Assembly (NCBI RefSeq): GCF_000153305.1
Contig: NZ_CH724107.1
Coordinates: forward strand, 2,263,117-2,327,116
Source of the DNA: Oceanicola granulosus HTCC2516
Lineage (GTDB): Bacteria; Pseudomonadota; Alphaproteobacteria; Rhodobacterales; Rhodobacteraceae
Direction of reading: 5' to 3'
Length of the DNA: 64,000 bases
The notes beneath the pieces are model-generated. The model saw only the letters and a list, made by a program, of their open reading frames with translations, did no database searches and was not told where the DNA came from. The position numbers and the translations under genes are program-made. How positions within the stretch are numbered: position 1 is the first letter of the stretch; each line of letters starts with the position of its first letter. This document shows positions 40,862-49,794 of this stretch, one piece after another.

Positions 40862-41803
40862 TCACTGTGTCTGGTAGGCGGCGACGGTGTCGGGGGTGAC
40901 GAGCTGGGGCGGGATCAGGATAACCCGTTCGACGGGATCGCCCGCCGAGAGGTTGAGCGCCGCGGCGAGGGCGGCGGCCCCCTGCCCGGCCGCGTCCTCG
41001 ATGACGGTGACGTCGAGATCGCCCTTGGCCACCGCCTCCAGCGCAGCCGGCGTGCCGTCGATGCCGCCGACGATGATGTCCTGCATCGACCACTCCGCCG
41101 CCTTCATCGCATCGATCGCGCCCAGCGCCATCTCGTCGTCGTTGGCGACGACCGCGTCGAAGGGCTCGCCTGTCGAGAGCCACGCGGTCATCAGGCCGTC
41201 GGCCTCGGCGCGGCTCCAGCCGGCGCTCTGCTCGGCGACGATCCCGAGCATGACGTCGCACGCGCCGTTGCCCAACACGTCGTGGATGTCCTGCGTGCGC
41301 ACCGCGGCCTCGCCGGAGGGCGCGCCCGTCATCACGTAGATAGGGGCCGGATCGGTGCCCTGCGCGCCGAGCAGGCGGCAGACCTCCGCGATCTCCAGCA
41401 GGCCGGCCCCACCCGGGTCGGAGCCGACGTAGGACTGGCTGTCCGGCAGCTGGCCGACATTGCCCGGCTCGCGGTTGACGAAGACGAGCGGCACGCCGGC
41501 GGCCTGCGCGACTTCGGTCATGGCCGCCGCGGCGGCAGGCTCGACGATCTGGACGATGACGGCGTCGACGCCGGCGGCGAGGAAGCCGTTGACCTGGTCG
41601 AGCTGCGTCGCGGAATCGTTCGCGGCGTTCTCGACGACAAGATCGACGCTCATCAACTGGCCGGCCTGCGCGACCATGCTTTCGCGCAGCATGGTCGGGA
41701 TGGTGCCGTCGAACTGGGCCATCGACGCGCCGATGGTCTCGGCGCAGGCGGCGCCGCCGGTCACTATCGCGACTGCGGCCACGGAAATCAGCGATCTATG
41801 CAT
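40862..41803 (-). CDS. Periplasmic sugar-binding protein (RbsB type), orphan
   Basis: A 313-residue exported protein with a signal peptide (SLISVAAVAIVTGGAACAE) and the type I periplasmic-binding fold of ribose/galactose receptors. Motifs are GVDAVIVQIVEPAAAAAM, PLVFVNREPGN and DAVVANDDEMALGAIDAMK, the last being diagnostic of the LacI/RbsB family. No ABC permease, ATPase or transcriptional regulator lies nearby, so its transporter is elsewhere or it serves chemotaxis or sensing. The ATG at 41803 gives a proper signal peptide. The ligand cannot be read from sequence. Confidence 0.88.
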   Translation of the reverse strand: MHRSLISVAAVAIVTGGAACAETIGASMAQFDGTIPTMLRESMVAQAGQLMSVDLVVENAANDSATQLDQVNGFLAAGVDAVIVQIVEPAAAAAMTEVAQAAGVPLVFVNREPGNVGQLPDSQSYVGSDPGGAGLLEIAEVCRLLGAQGTDPAPIYVMTGAPSGEAAVRTQDIHDVLGNGACDVMLGIVAEQSAGWSRAEADGLMTAWLSTGEPFDAVVANDDEMALGAIDAMKAAEWSMQDIIVGGIDGTPAALEAVAKGDLDVTVIEDAAGQGAAALAAALNLSAGDPVERVILIPPQLVTPDTVAAYQTQ

Positions 41804-42029
41804 GTCGTGCTCCTCGGGGGATCGGCTGTTCAAAATGTGTCGCGATATCGTGGCAGGTCTATGGCGACGAAGGCGCGGCAGACACCTTTGGCGCGACCCG
41901 ACGCTCTCGAGGACACGCCGGTTCCAATCGTCCGGGGAAACGCTAACCGCTTGATCTTCAAAGGTCTGCAGCCGTTGCCCACCGCGCCCGGCCGGTGCTA
42001 CCTTGAGGCGAACAGCACCCGGGACCCAG
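41804..42029. promoter_or_regulatory. Divergent spacer between sugar-binding and kinase genes
   Basis: This 226-base gap separates two divergent genes and must hold their promoters. GAGGAGCACGAC on the minus strand is the ribosome site of the sugar-binding gene. I see no clear operator, hairpin or small reading frame. Confidence 0.3.
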
Positions 42030-43631
42030 ATGTCAGACTCCGTCAACGCGTCGGCCCGCCCTGCCCTTGCGGGCGAGCAATTGAGCGATGCGGAGCGCAT
42101 TGTTGCGCTCGAGGCGGAGGTCGTCGCGCTCCGGCAGGCCCAGACGCGGCTGAATCGCGCGCTCGAGGCCGCGGAGATCGGCATCTGGGAACTCGAGATC
42201 GACCCCGACCGAGCGTGGCGCTCGTCGCAGCACGACAAGGTCTTCGGCTATCCCGAGCTGCTCGACGAGTGGAGCTTCGACCGCTTCCTGTCGCACGTGA
42301 TCGAGGAAGACCGCGCCTTCGTGCGGGAGAGCTTCAAGTCCCGGGTCGAGGCGGGGCTGCCGTGGGACTTCCAGTGCCGCATCCGGCGCGCCGACGGGCA
42401 GATCCGCTGGATCGCGGCGGAGGGCGCGCCGACGCTCGACGGCGACGGCAAGGTGCTGCGGCTGCACGGGGTCGTCGCCGACATCACCCGCGCGAAGGAG
42501 GCCGACCAGCGCCTCGCGTCGGCGCAGCGGATGGAGGCGCTCGGTCAGATGGCGGGGAGCCTCGCGCACGACTTCTCCAACATCATCGGCATCATCCGCC
42601 TCTCCGCCGAGGTCGCCGGGCTGGCGAAGGACCCGGAGGATGTGCGCGCCCGGCTCAACGCGATCCTCGAGGCCGCCGACCGGGGCAGCGCCCTGACCGC
42701 GCGCACCCTCGCCTTCGCCCGGCAGGAGCCGGGCCTCAGCCAGGCGACGCGGCTGCGCGAGCTCGTGGACAATCTCGTCCAGCTGCCCGCGAGCCGCGCC
42801 GGCGAGGTCATCGACTACGTCGTCGACATCGATCCGCAGGTCTGCGTCGAGTGCGATCCCGGCCAGCTCGAGAACGCGCTGTTCAACCTCGTGCTCAACG
42901 CCCGCGACGCCTTCGCCCGCTCGGGAACGGGCAGCCGCATCACCATCTCGACCGCACCGGGCCCGCGCGAGGGGATGGTGGAGATCGTGGTGCGCGACGA
43001 CGGCCCCGGCATGAGCGACGACGTCCTCGAGCGGGCGGCCGATCCGTTCTTCACCACCAAGCGCGACGCCGGGGGCACCGGGCTCGGCCTCAGCAGCGTC
43101 GCCGCCTTCGCCGCCGCGGCGGGAGGTGCGCTGATCCTGAGCTCGCGGCCCGGCGAGGGCACGGTGGCGCGTTTCTCCCTGCCCGAGGCCCACGCGCAGC
43201 GGCGCCCCGCGACGCAGGACGACGCGCCGCCGGCCGCCGAACCCGTCGATCTGCGGATCCTGGTGGTGGAGGACGAGGAGAAGCTCGGGGAGGCGCTCGA
43301 CATCGCGCTGAGCGGCATGGGCCATCGGGTGCGCGTCGTCTCCGACGGCCCGGCGGCGCTCGCGGCGCTCGGCACCGAGACGTTCGACGTGCTGCTGACC
43401 GACATCCTGCTGGCGAACGGTCCCAACGGCTTCGAGGTCGCGTCGGCGGCGCGGGAACGGCAGCTGGGCATTCCGGTGATCTACATGAGCGGCTACGCCG
43501 ACCACTCCCACCACCCCGACGCCCCCGCGGGGCCGTTCCTGCGCAAGCCCATCGGGCGCGAGCACCTGCGCCGGGCGCTCGCCGAACTGGCCGCCGCGCA
43601 CGAGGCCGAGCTGCGGTCCCGCTCCGCCTAA
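42030..43631 (+). CDS. Soluble hybrid sensor histidine kinase (PAS-HisKA-HATPase-REC)
   Basis: A 533-residue cytoplasmic hybrid kinase with no membrane segment. After a short coiled coil (about 20-45) comes a PAS/PAC sensor domain (45-155, including [12 protein letters not shown]). The H-box is [16 protein letters not shown] with H180. The ATP-binding boxes are [18 protein letters not shown] and [10 protein letters not shown]. The C-terminal receiver domain has [12 protein letters not shown], the phosphoacceptor aspartate in [10 protein letters not shown], and YMSGYADH. The signal and the downstream regulator are unknown. It precedes hslU by 70 bases on the same strand. Confidence 0.92.
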   Translation: MSDSVNASARPALAGEQLSDAERIVALEAEVVALRQAQTRLNRALEAAEIGIWELEIDPDRAWRSSQHDKVFGYPELLDEWSFDRFLSHVIEEDRAFVRESFKSRVEAGLPWDFQCRIRRADGQIRWIAAEGAPTLDGDGKVLRLHGVVADITRAKEADQRLASAQRMEALGQMAGSLAHDFSNIIGIIRLSAEVAGLAKDPEDVRARLNAILEAADRGSALTARTLAFARQEPGLSQATRLRELVDNLVQLPASRAGEVIDYVVDIDPQVCVECDPGQLENALFNLVLNARDAFARSGTGSRITISTAPGPREGMVEIVVRDDGPGMSDDVLERAADPFFTTKRDAGGTGLGLSSVAAFAAAAGGALILSSRPGEGTVARFSLPEAHAQRRPATQDDAPPAAEPVDLRILVVEDEEKLGEALDIALSGMGHRVRVVSDGPAALAALGTETFDVLLTDILLANGPNGFEVASAARERQLGIPVIYMSGYADHSHHPDAPAGPFLRKPIGREHLRRALAELAAAHEAELRSRSA

Positions 43632-43701
43632 CACCGTCCCGGCTTGGAATCTCGCGGGCAATGCGTATGTCTCGCAGCGAACATGCGCCCGAAGGAGCCC
43701 C

Positions 43702-45003
43702 ATGACCGACCTCACCCCCCGCGAAATCGTCTCGGAGCTGGACCGTTTCATCATCGGCCAGAAGGACGCCAAGCGCGCCGTCGCCGTTGCGCTGCGCAAC
43801 CGCTGGCGGCGCAAGCAGCTCGGCCCGGACCTGCGCGACGAGGTATATCCGAAGAATATCCTGATGATCGGCCCCACCGGCGTCGGCAAGACCGAGATCA
43901 GCCGCCGCCTCGCCAAGCTGGCACGGGCGCCGTTCATCAAGATCGAGGCGACCAAGTTCACCGAGGTCGGCTATGTCGGCCGTGACGTGGAGCAGATCGT
44001 GCGCGATCTCGTCGACACCGCGATCATCGACACCCGAGAGCACATGCGCGAGGACGTGAAGTCGCGCGCCCATGCCGCCGCCGAGGAGCGCGTCATCGCC
44101 GCCGTCGCCGGCGAGGGCGCGCGCGAGGGCACGAAGGAGATGTTCCGCAAGAAGCTGAAGGCCGGCGACCTCGACGACACGATGATCGAGCTCGAGGTGG
44201 CCGACACGTCGAACCCCTTCGGCATGGAGATCCCGGGCCAGCCCGGCATGATGCCGGGGATGAACCTCGGCGACATGTTCGGCAAGGCGTTCGGGCAGCG
44301 CACGGTGAAGAAGCGGATGACGGTCGCCGAGAGCTACGAGACGCTGATCGCCGACGAGGCCGACAAGCTGCTCGACGACGAGATCGTCAAGAAGGCCGCG
44401 CTCGAGGCGGTGGAGCAGAACGGCATCGTCTTCCTCGACGAGATCGACAAGGTCTGCCGCAACTCCGACGCCCGCGGCGCCGACGTCTCCCGCGAGGGCG
44501 TGCAGCGCGACCTGCTGCCGCTGATCGAGGGCACCACGGTGTCGACCAAGCACGGCCCGGTGAAGACCGACCACATCCTGTTCATCGCCTCGGGCGCCTT
44601 CCACATCGCCAAGCCCTCCGACCTGCTGCCCGAGCTGCAGGGCCGCCTGCCGATCCGGGTCAACCTGCGGGCGCTGACCGAAGGCGACTTCGTGCGCATC
44701 CTGACCGAGACCGACAACGCCCTGACCCGCCAGTACGAGGCGCTGATGGCGACGGAGACGGTGGCGGTGAGCTTCACCGACGAGGGGATCGCGGCGCTGG
44801 CCAAGATCGCGGCGGACGTCAACGAGAGCGTCGAGAACATCGGCGCGCGCAGGCTCTACACCGTCATGGAGCGGGTCTTCGAGGAGCTGTCCTTCACCGC
44901 GCCCGACCGGGGCGGCGAGACGGTGACGGTCGATGCGGCCTTCGTCGAGGAACACCTGGGCGAGCTGACGCGCTCCACCGACCTGAGCCGATACGTCTTA
45001 TAA
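43702..45003 (+). CDS. hslU: ATP-dependent protease ATPase subunit HslU
   Basis: AAA+ unfoldase of the HslUV protease. Walker A is [17 protein letters not shown] (about 56-72), Walker B is [11 protein letters not shown], and the intermediate domain lies between. The pore motif [15 protein letters not shown] and the C-terminal tail DLSRYVL, which docks on HslV, are intact. At 433 residues it has the usual length. hslV lies 8 kb upstream on the same strand, not adjacent. Confidence 0.97.
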   Translation: MTDLTPREIVSELDRFIIGQKDAKRAVAVALRNRWRRKQLGPDLRDEVYPKNILMIGPTGVGKTEISRRLAKLARAPFIKIEATKFTEVGYVGRDVEQIVRDLVDTAIIDTREHMREDVKSRAHAAAEERVIAAVAGEGAREGTKEMFRKKLKAGDLDDTMIELEVADTSNPFGMEIPGQPGMMPGMNLGDMFGKAFGQRTVKKRMTVAESYETLIADEADKLLDDEIVKKAALEAVEQNGIVFLDEIDKVCRNSDARGADVSREGVQRDLLPLIEGTTVSTKHGPVKTDHILFIASGAFHIAKPSDLLPELQGRLPIRVNLRALTEGDFVRILTETDNALTRQYEALMATETVAVSFTDEGIAALAKIAADVNESVENIGARRLYTVMERVFEELSFTAPDRGGETVTVDAAFVEEHLGELTRSTDLSRYVL

Positions 45004-45009
45004 GCGTCC

Positions 45010-45050
45010 GGGGGCTTCCCTTTCCCGCCGAACAGGCAGAGGAAGCCCCC
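45010..45050 (+). promoter_or_regulatory. Inverted repeat that covers the MFS ribosome-binding site
   Basis: GGGGGCTTCC (45010-45019) and GGAAGCCCCC (45041-45050) form a perfect ten-base stem with a 21-base loop. The right arm includes GAGGAAG, the likely Shine-Dalgarno, and ends directly before the ATG at 45051. Folding would hide the ribosome site. It also lies right after the hslU stop, so it could serve as an end structure for hslU mRNA, but no T tract follows. Confidence 0.55.
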
Positions 45051-46274
45051 ATGCCATTGTTCAAATTCGTTCGTGAGAACGCGGCATTCCTGCTTGCGGG
45101 CATGCTCGTTGCGTTCACCTCGTCCTACGGACAGACCTTCTTCATCTCGATCTTCGCGGGGGAGATCCGGGCCGAGTTCGGCCTGAGCCACGGCCGCTGG
45201 GGGCTGATCTACACGCTCGGCACGACGCTGTCGGCGGTGACGATGATCTGGGCCGGGATGCTCACAGACCTGTTCCGGGTCCGCCAGCTCGGCCTCGTGA
45301 TCTTCCCGATCCTCGCGCTCGCCTGCCTGTCGATGGCGACGGTGCCGGGGGCGGTGCTGCTGATCTTCGTGATCTACCTGCTGCGGCTGATGGGGCAGGG
45401 GATGATGAGCCACCTCGCGGCCGTGGCCATGGCACGCTGGTTCGTGCGGCGGCGCGGAACGGCGCTGTCGATCTCGTCGATGGGCTTCGCGCTCGGGCAG
45501 GCGATCCTGCCGATCATCTTCGTCGCGCTGCTCGCGGTCTGGGACTGGCGGACGCTCTGGCTCGTCGCGGCCGGCCTGGTGCTGCTGGCGCTCCCGGTGG
45601 TGCACCGGCTGCTGCGGCTGGAACGGACCCCGCAGGCGATCGCCAAGGAAAGCGAGGCCTCGGGCATGGACGGGCGGCACTGGCGGCGCAGCGAGGTGCT
45701 TCGGCACCCGCTGTTCTGGCTGATGGTCCCGGCGCTAATGGGGCCGCCGACATGGGGCACGGCGCTGTTCTTCCAGCAGGTCCACCTGGCAGAGGTGAAG
45801 GGCTGGTCTCTGGCGGCTTGGGTGTCGCTGATGCCGCTCTTCACCGTGACGCTGATCGCGGCCAACTTCGCCTCCGGCCTCGCCGTCGACCGCTTCGGCA
45901 CGACGCGCATGGCGCGGCTGTTCATGCTGCCCTTCGCGCTGGCCTTCCTCGTGCTCGGCCTCTCCGGCTCGCTCTGGAGCGCGGCGCTGGGGCTGATGAT
46001 CTTCGCGACGGGGCAGGGGATGCAGGCGACGGTGCCGCCGGCCTTCTGGGCGGAATACTTCGGCACCCGCCACCTCGGCTCGATCAAGGCGGTGGCGTCG
46101 GCGATCATGGTGTTCGGCTCGGCCGTCGGTCCGGGGGTGTCGGGCGTGCTGATCGACGCCGGCTACGACTTCGACCGGCAGATGCTGTTCATCGTCGGCT
46201 ACTTCCTGTTCGCCGCCGCGCTCGCCTGGATCGGGCTCGGCCGGGCGCGCAGCGCGCTACCGGCGGCGGCGTAG
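45051..46274 (+). CDS. MFS transporter
   Basis: A 407-residue inner-membrane protein with about twelve transmembrane helices. The N-terminal helix region (NAAFLLAGMLVAFTSSYGQT), a loop with GRWGLIYTLGTTLSAV, and the last helices (LFIVGYFLFAAALAWIGLG) fit the major facilitator superfamily, near the monocarboxylate/oxalate-type subfamily. The substrate is not identifiable. The gene is separated from hslU only by the hairpin described at 45010-45050. Its end overlaps the convergent smr gene by 18 bases. Confidence 0.9.
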   Translation: MPLFKFVRENAAFLLAGMLVAFTSSYGQTFFISIFAGEIRAEFGLSHGRWGLIYTLGTTLSAVTMIWAGMLTDLFRVRQLGLVIFPILALACLSMATVPGAVLLIFVIYLLRLMGQGMMSHLAAVAMARWFVRRRGTALSISSMGFALGQAILPIIFVALLAVWDWRTLWLVAAGLVLLALPVVHRLLRLERTPQAIAKESEASGMDGRHWRRSEVLRHPLFWLMVPALMGPPTWGTALFFQQVHLAEVKGWSLAAWVSLMPLFTVTLIAANFASGLAVDRFGTTRMARLFMLPFALAFLVLGLSGSLWSAALGLMIFATGQGMQATVPPAFWAEYFGTRHLGSIKAVASAIMVFGSAVGPGVSGVLIDAGYDFDRQMLFIVGYFLFAAALAWIGLGRARSALPAAA

Positions 46275-46847
46275 GTAGACGTAGAACGCGCCGTGGCCGC
46301 CGTGGCTGACATGGGCCTCGGCGATGTCGAGCACCAGCGGCGCGAGCGGCTGCATCCGCAGCCATTGCGGCACCTGGTGGCGCAAGACGCCGGTGCGGGT
46401 GGGGATCGGGCCGCCGCGGTCACGCGGCTTGCCCTTGCCGGTGATGACCAGCACCAGCCGCTTGCCCGCCGCGTGGGCGCGCAGGATGAAGTCGAGCAGC
46501 TCCGGGTGCGCTTCCGACAGCGTCATCCCGTGCAGGTCGAGCCGGCCCTCGGGGCGCATCTTGCCGCGCTTGAGCCGGGTGTGGGTCTTGCGGTCCATCG
46601 CGGGCGGCGTCGCCGCGAGGCGCTGGGACAGGCCGGCGACGAGGTCGTGGTCGCGGCTGTGATCGACCTTCGCCCCCACCTCGAAGCGCGGCAGCGGGTC
46701 GGGGGCCGAAGGCGCTTCGGGCCGCGTCAGAGCCGGTTTCGGGGGCGGCGCGGGGCGCGGGGCGGCCTTGCGCAGCGGGTCGGCGGTCTTCTTGACCCGC
46801 TCCCACAAGGCCTCCTCCTCGGGCGAGATCCGGCGCCGCCGGCTCAC
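46257..46847 (-). CDS. smr: Smr-domain protein (DNA endonuclease-like)
   Basis: A 196-residue protein with a basic, proline-rich N-terminal half and a C-terminal Smr domain, a module related to the MutS2 C-terminus that nicks or binds nucleic acid. The motif RLDLHGMTLSEAHPELL is followed by VLVITGKGKP and LVLDIAEAHVSHGGHGAFYV. The GTG start at 46847 overlaps the mltA stop as GTGA. It is the last gene of timA-mltA-smr. Confidence 0.93.
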   Translation of the reverse strand: MSRRRRISPEEEALWERVKKTADPLRKAAPRPAPPPKPALTRPEAPSAPDPLPRFEVGAKVDHSRDHDLVAGLSQRLAATPPAMDRKTHTRLKRGKMRPEGRLDLHGMTLSEAHPELLDFILRAHAAGKRLVLVITGKGKPRDRGGPIPTRTGVLRHQVPQWLRMQPLAPLVLDIAEAHVSHGGHGAFYVYLRRRR

Positions 46848-47869
46848 TCGACCGTCTCGGGCAGCATCGCGTAGGCGCGCTGGATCGGCAGCAGCACGAC
46901 CATCCGCCCGCCGTCACGCACCTGCCCCGCGCGTCGCCCCGCCTCGCTGCCGGCCCCGAAGAAGACATCGGCCCGCTGCGCGCCCTTGATCGCCGAGCCG
47001 GTATCCTGCGCGACCATGAGCCGGTTCATCGGCTCCTCGCCCTGCTTCTCGATCCAGACGGGCGCGCCGAGCGGGTAGATCGACGGATCGACGGCGATGG
47101 TGCGCAGCGGCGTGATCGAGCGATTCATCGCGCCGAGCGGCCCGAGATGGCCGGGCACGTGGCTGACCTCGCGGAAGAACACGTAGCTCTCGTTGGCCCA
47201 GAGCAGCTCGCGCCCCATGGCCGGGTTCTCGCGCACGTAGTCGCGGATGACCTGCGCCGAGACCTCGTGCTGCTCGAAGACGCCGCGCGCGACGAGCTCC
47301 ATGCCGATGGAGGTGTAGGGCCGCTTGTTGGCGCCGCCATAGCCGACGCGGACGACGTCGCCGTTGGTGAGGCGGATGCGGCCCGAGCCCTGCAGCTGCA
47401 GGAAGAACAGCTCGACAGGATCGTCGACCCAGACGATCTCGAGACCGCGGTCGGCGAGCACCCCCGTCTCCTCGATCTCGCGCCGCGACAGCCACGGATC
47501 CTCGCCCACCTCGGGGGGCATCTCGTAGAGCGGGTAGCGGAACCGGGCGCTGCGGTAGCGCGAGCCGCGCAGTTCGGGCTCGAAGTAGCCGGTGAAGAGC
47601 ATCTCCTCGTCGTCCTCGATCAGGACCGGCGTGAAAAACAGCTCGAAGAAGGCGCGGGCGTCGGGAGTGTCGCTGGCGAGGGCGCAGAGGGTGTCCCAGT
47701 CGAGGACGCGGAAATCCATGCAGGTGTTGCGGAAGACGTCGAGCGCGGCGGCATGATCGTCCTCCGCCCAGCCTGCGAGATCTTCATACTCGAGGATCGT
47801 GTAGCTCGGCCCCGCCTGCGCGGAGCCGGCGAGCGCGAGCGCGGCGACGGCCCCGAGGGTTCGCCTCAT
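46844..47869 (-). CDS. mltA: Membrane-bound lytic murein transglycosylase A
   Basis: Periplasmic enzyme that cleaves peptidoglycan between MurNAc and GlcNAc and leaves 1,6-anhydro ends. It has 341 residues with a signal peptide (LGAVAALALAGSAQAGP), LFTGYFEPELRGSR, and the double-psi barrel near the end with MVAQDTGSAIKGAQRADVFF, whose aspartates form the catalytic site. I see no lipobox cysteine after the signal peptide, so it may be free in the periplasm. ATGA overlaps connect it to timA upstream; GTGA connects it to smr. Confidence 0.95.
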   Translation of the reverse strand: MRRTLGAVAALALAGSAQAGPSYTILEYEDLAGWAEDDHAAALDVFRNTCMDFRVLDWDTLCALASDTPDARAFFELFFTPVLIEDDEEMLFTGYFEPELRGSRYRSARFRYPLYEMPPEVGEDPWLSRREIEETGVLADRGLEIVWVDDPVELFFLQLQGSGRIRLTNGDVVRVGYGGANKRPYTSIGMELVARGVFEQHEVSAQVIRDYVRENPAMGRELLWANESYVFFREVSHVPGHLGPLGAMNRSITPLRTIAVDPSIYPLGAPVWIEKQGEEPMNRLMVAQDTGSAIKGAQRADVFFGAGSEAGRRAGQVRDGGRMVVLLPIQRAYAMLPETVE

Positions 47870-48528
47870 TCCCCGGTCGCGACGAGGATCCAGTTGGGAT
47901 CGTTCGCTCCCATGGTGCGCGCAAAGGTCCAGACGTCACGCTGGCGCTTGATCTCGGTCGGGCTGCCCTCGACGATGTCGCCGCCGGCGTCGCGAACGAC
48001 GGAGGTGATCTCGCCGGTGAAGCGCACGGTGAGCTCGGCCTCGCGGGTGGTCTCGTCGAACTCGGCGTCCTTCAGGGTGATCTCCGAGAGGCCGACGAAC
48101 GTCGCCTCCACGTGAAGCCCGCGCTCGCGGCGCTCCTCAATCACCTGCGAGAAGGCCTCGTAGACCTCGGGGCCGAGGAAGTCCTTCACCTCGGAGAGGT
48201 CGCCGTTCTCGAAGGCCATGAGGATCATCTCGTAGGCCCCGCGCGCGCCGCCGAGGAAGTCGCCGACGCCGAACGCGGGCTCGGCGCGCTTCATCCGCGC
48301 GAGCGCGTCGGCGGCATCGCTGCCGGCGTCGACATGGTCGACGATGTCGCGGTCGGGCCCGCCCTCGATCACCTCGAGGTCCGGCCGCCGCCGCAGGGCG
48401 CTGCGGTCGCTCTCCGTGACCGGCGGCTTCTCGAAGCCTTCCCGGGTCCCGAGCACGCTGCGCAGGCGCAGGATGAGGAACACGGCGATCCCCGCGAGGA
48501 CGAGGAGCTGGATGATCGGAGAGTTCAT
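47866..48528 (-). CDS. timA: Tim44-domain protein TimA
   Basis: A 220-residue protein with an N-terminal transmembrane helix (IIQLLVLAGIAVFLILRLR) and a C-terminal Tim44-like domain (about 85-220: GARGAYEMILMAFENGDLSE, VIEERRERGLHVEATFVGL). Tim44 in mitochondria links Hsp70 to the import channel; alphaproteobacterial TimA is its relative, with a role at the membrane that is little known. The ATG at 48528 gives the helix directly. It heads the timA-mltA-smr operon and is divergent from fxsA. Confidence 0.92.
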   Translation of the reverse strand: MNSPIIQLLVLAGIAVFLILRLRSVLGTREGFEKPPVTESDRSALRRRPDLEVIEGGPDRDIVDHVDAGSDAADALARMKRAEPAFGVGDFLGGARGAYEMILMAFENGDLSEVKDFLGPEVYEAFSQVIEERRERGLHVEATFVGLSEITLKDAEFDETTREAELTVRFTGEITSVVRDAGGDIVEGSPTEIKRQRDVWTFARTMGANDPNWILVATGE

Positions 48529-48658
48529 ATAAAGGCCTCGCTTCGGGGCGGACTTCGGTGGCAGGATCGGATCGCAGTCCTTATCTAGGGATTGCACCGG
48601 GGCCTGTCCACACGAGCAGGCCGCTCCCGGCTGCGCTGACGAAGAAATGAGGTCGCCC

Positions 48659-49165
48659 ATGTGGCTGTTGATCGCCTTCATCGCCGTTCCGCTGATCGAG
48701 ATCGCGCTGTTCATCCAGGTCGGCGGGTGGATCGGCCTCGGGCCGACGCTCGTCATCGTCGTGGTGACGGCGATCCTCGGCACGTGGCTGGTGCGCAGCC
48801 AGGGGGCCGCGGAGCTGGGGCGGTTGAAGCGCTCGCTCAACGAGCTCAACGACCCGACGGAGCCGCTGGCGCACGGCGCGATGATCCTGTTTTCCGGCGC
48901 GCTGCTGCTGACGCCCGGCTTCTTCACCGACGCCATCGGCTTCCTGCTGCTGGTCCCCGGCTTCCGGCGGCGGGTGATGGCGCAGGTGCGGGCGCGGATG
49001 TCGGCGCACGCCTCCTTCACCTACGGCCAGCGCGGCGCGGATCCGTTCGCGCAGGGCCCGGGCGGGCCGCGCCGGCCGAGCGACCGTGTGATCGACGCCG
49101 ACTACGAAGAGGTCACGCCGCCGCGCAAGCCGTCCGAGGGTCCGTCGGGCTGGACGCGTCACTGA
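48659..49165 (+). CDS. fxsA: FxsA family membrane protein
   Basis: A 168-residue inner-membrane protein of the FxsA family, named for suppressing F-mediated exclusion of phage T7 in E. coli; its normal role is unknown. It has two to three N-terminal helices (LLIAFIAVPLIEIALFIQV, TLVIVVVTAILGTWLV) and the LTPGFFTDAIGFLLLVP motif, then a polar tail. The ATG at 48659 has GAGGTC upstream; an ATG 12 bases earlier is an alternative. It precedes secB. Confidence 0.92.
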   Translation: MWLLIAFIAVPLIEIALFIQVGGWIGLGPTLVIVVVTAILGTWLVRSQGAAELGRLKRSLNELNDPTEPLAHGAMILFSGALLLTPGFFTDAIGFLLLVPGFRRRVMAQVRARMSAHASFTYGQRGADPFAQGPGGPRRPSDRVIDADYEEVTPPRKPSEGPSGWTRH

Positions 49166-49227
49166 GCCGTTGAGACGGGCGGCGGGGCCTGCTACCAACG
49201 CGCGAGCCAATTTTCCCGGAGAGCAGA

Positions 49228-49791
49228 ATGTCCGACGAGACGACCAACGGCGCCGCCGACCAGGCCCCCACCGACCAGACCAACGACCAGGCGAACGGCG
49301 AGCAGGCCAACGCGGCGCAGCAGCAGCAACAGCCGCAGATCAGCCAGCGCGTGCTCGGCCAGTTCGTGCGCGACCTGTCGTTTGAGAACATCATGGTCCA
49401 GAAGGGCGTCACCGGCGAAGTGCAGCCCGAGATCCAGGTGCAGGTGAACCTCGACGCCAAGAAGCGTCAGGCGGAGAACCAGTACGAGGTCATCACCAAG
49501 CTCAAGGTTACCTCGAAGACCAAGGAGAAGGGCGACCCGCTGTTCCTGCTCGAGCTGGAATATGCCGGGATCTTCCAGGTCGAGGGCGTGCCGGAGCAGC
49601 AGCTTCACCCCTACCTGCTGATCGAGTGCCCGCGCGTGACCTTCCCGTTCGTGCGCCGCATCGTCAGCGATGTGACCCGCGACGGCGGCTTCCCGCCGCT
49701 GAACCTCGAGATGATCGACTTCATGAAGCTCTACCGGCAGGAAGTCGCCCGCCGGGTGCAGGCGCAGCAGCAGGCCGCGCCGCAGAACTGA
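49228..49791 (+). CDS. secB: Protein-export chaperone SecB
   Basis: Cytoplasmic homotetrameric chaperone that keeps preproteins unfolded and hands them to SecA. It has 187 residues with a glutamine/asparagine-rich N-terminal extension (about 1-40) before the core (FVRDLSFENIMVQKGV, LLIECPRVTFPFVRRI, GGFPPLNLEMIDFM). The SecA zinc tail it binds is also intact in this window. It lies 62 bases after fxsA and is convergent with dnaQ. Confidence 0.96.
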   Translation: MSDETTNGAADQAPTDQTNDQANGEQANAAQQQQQPQISQRVLGQFVRDLSFENIMVQKGVTGEVQPEIQVQVNLDAKKRQAENQYEVITKLKVTSKTKEKGDPLFLLELEYAGIFQVEGVPEQQLHPYLLIECPRVTFPFVRRIVSDVTRDGGFPPLNLEMIDFMKLYRQEVARRVQAQQQAAPQN

Positions 49792-49794
49792 GCC

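Noticed and set aside
41804-43631. The idea that the orphan sugar-binding protein is the periplasmic sensor for the adjacent hybrid kinase.
   Set aside because: The kinase has no transmembrane or periplasmic domain, so it cannot contact a periplasmic protein directly. The genes are only divergent neighbours.
45010-45050. The inverted repeat as a classical intrinsic terminator of hslU.
   Set aside because: No T tract follows and the ATG of the next gene directly abuts the stem, so ribosome-site control is the better reading.
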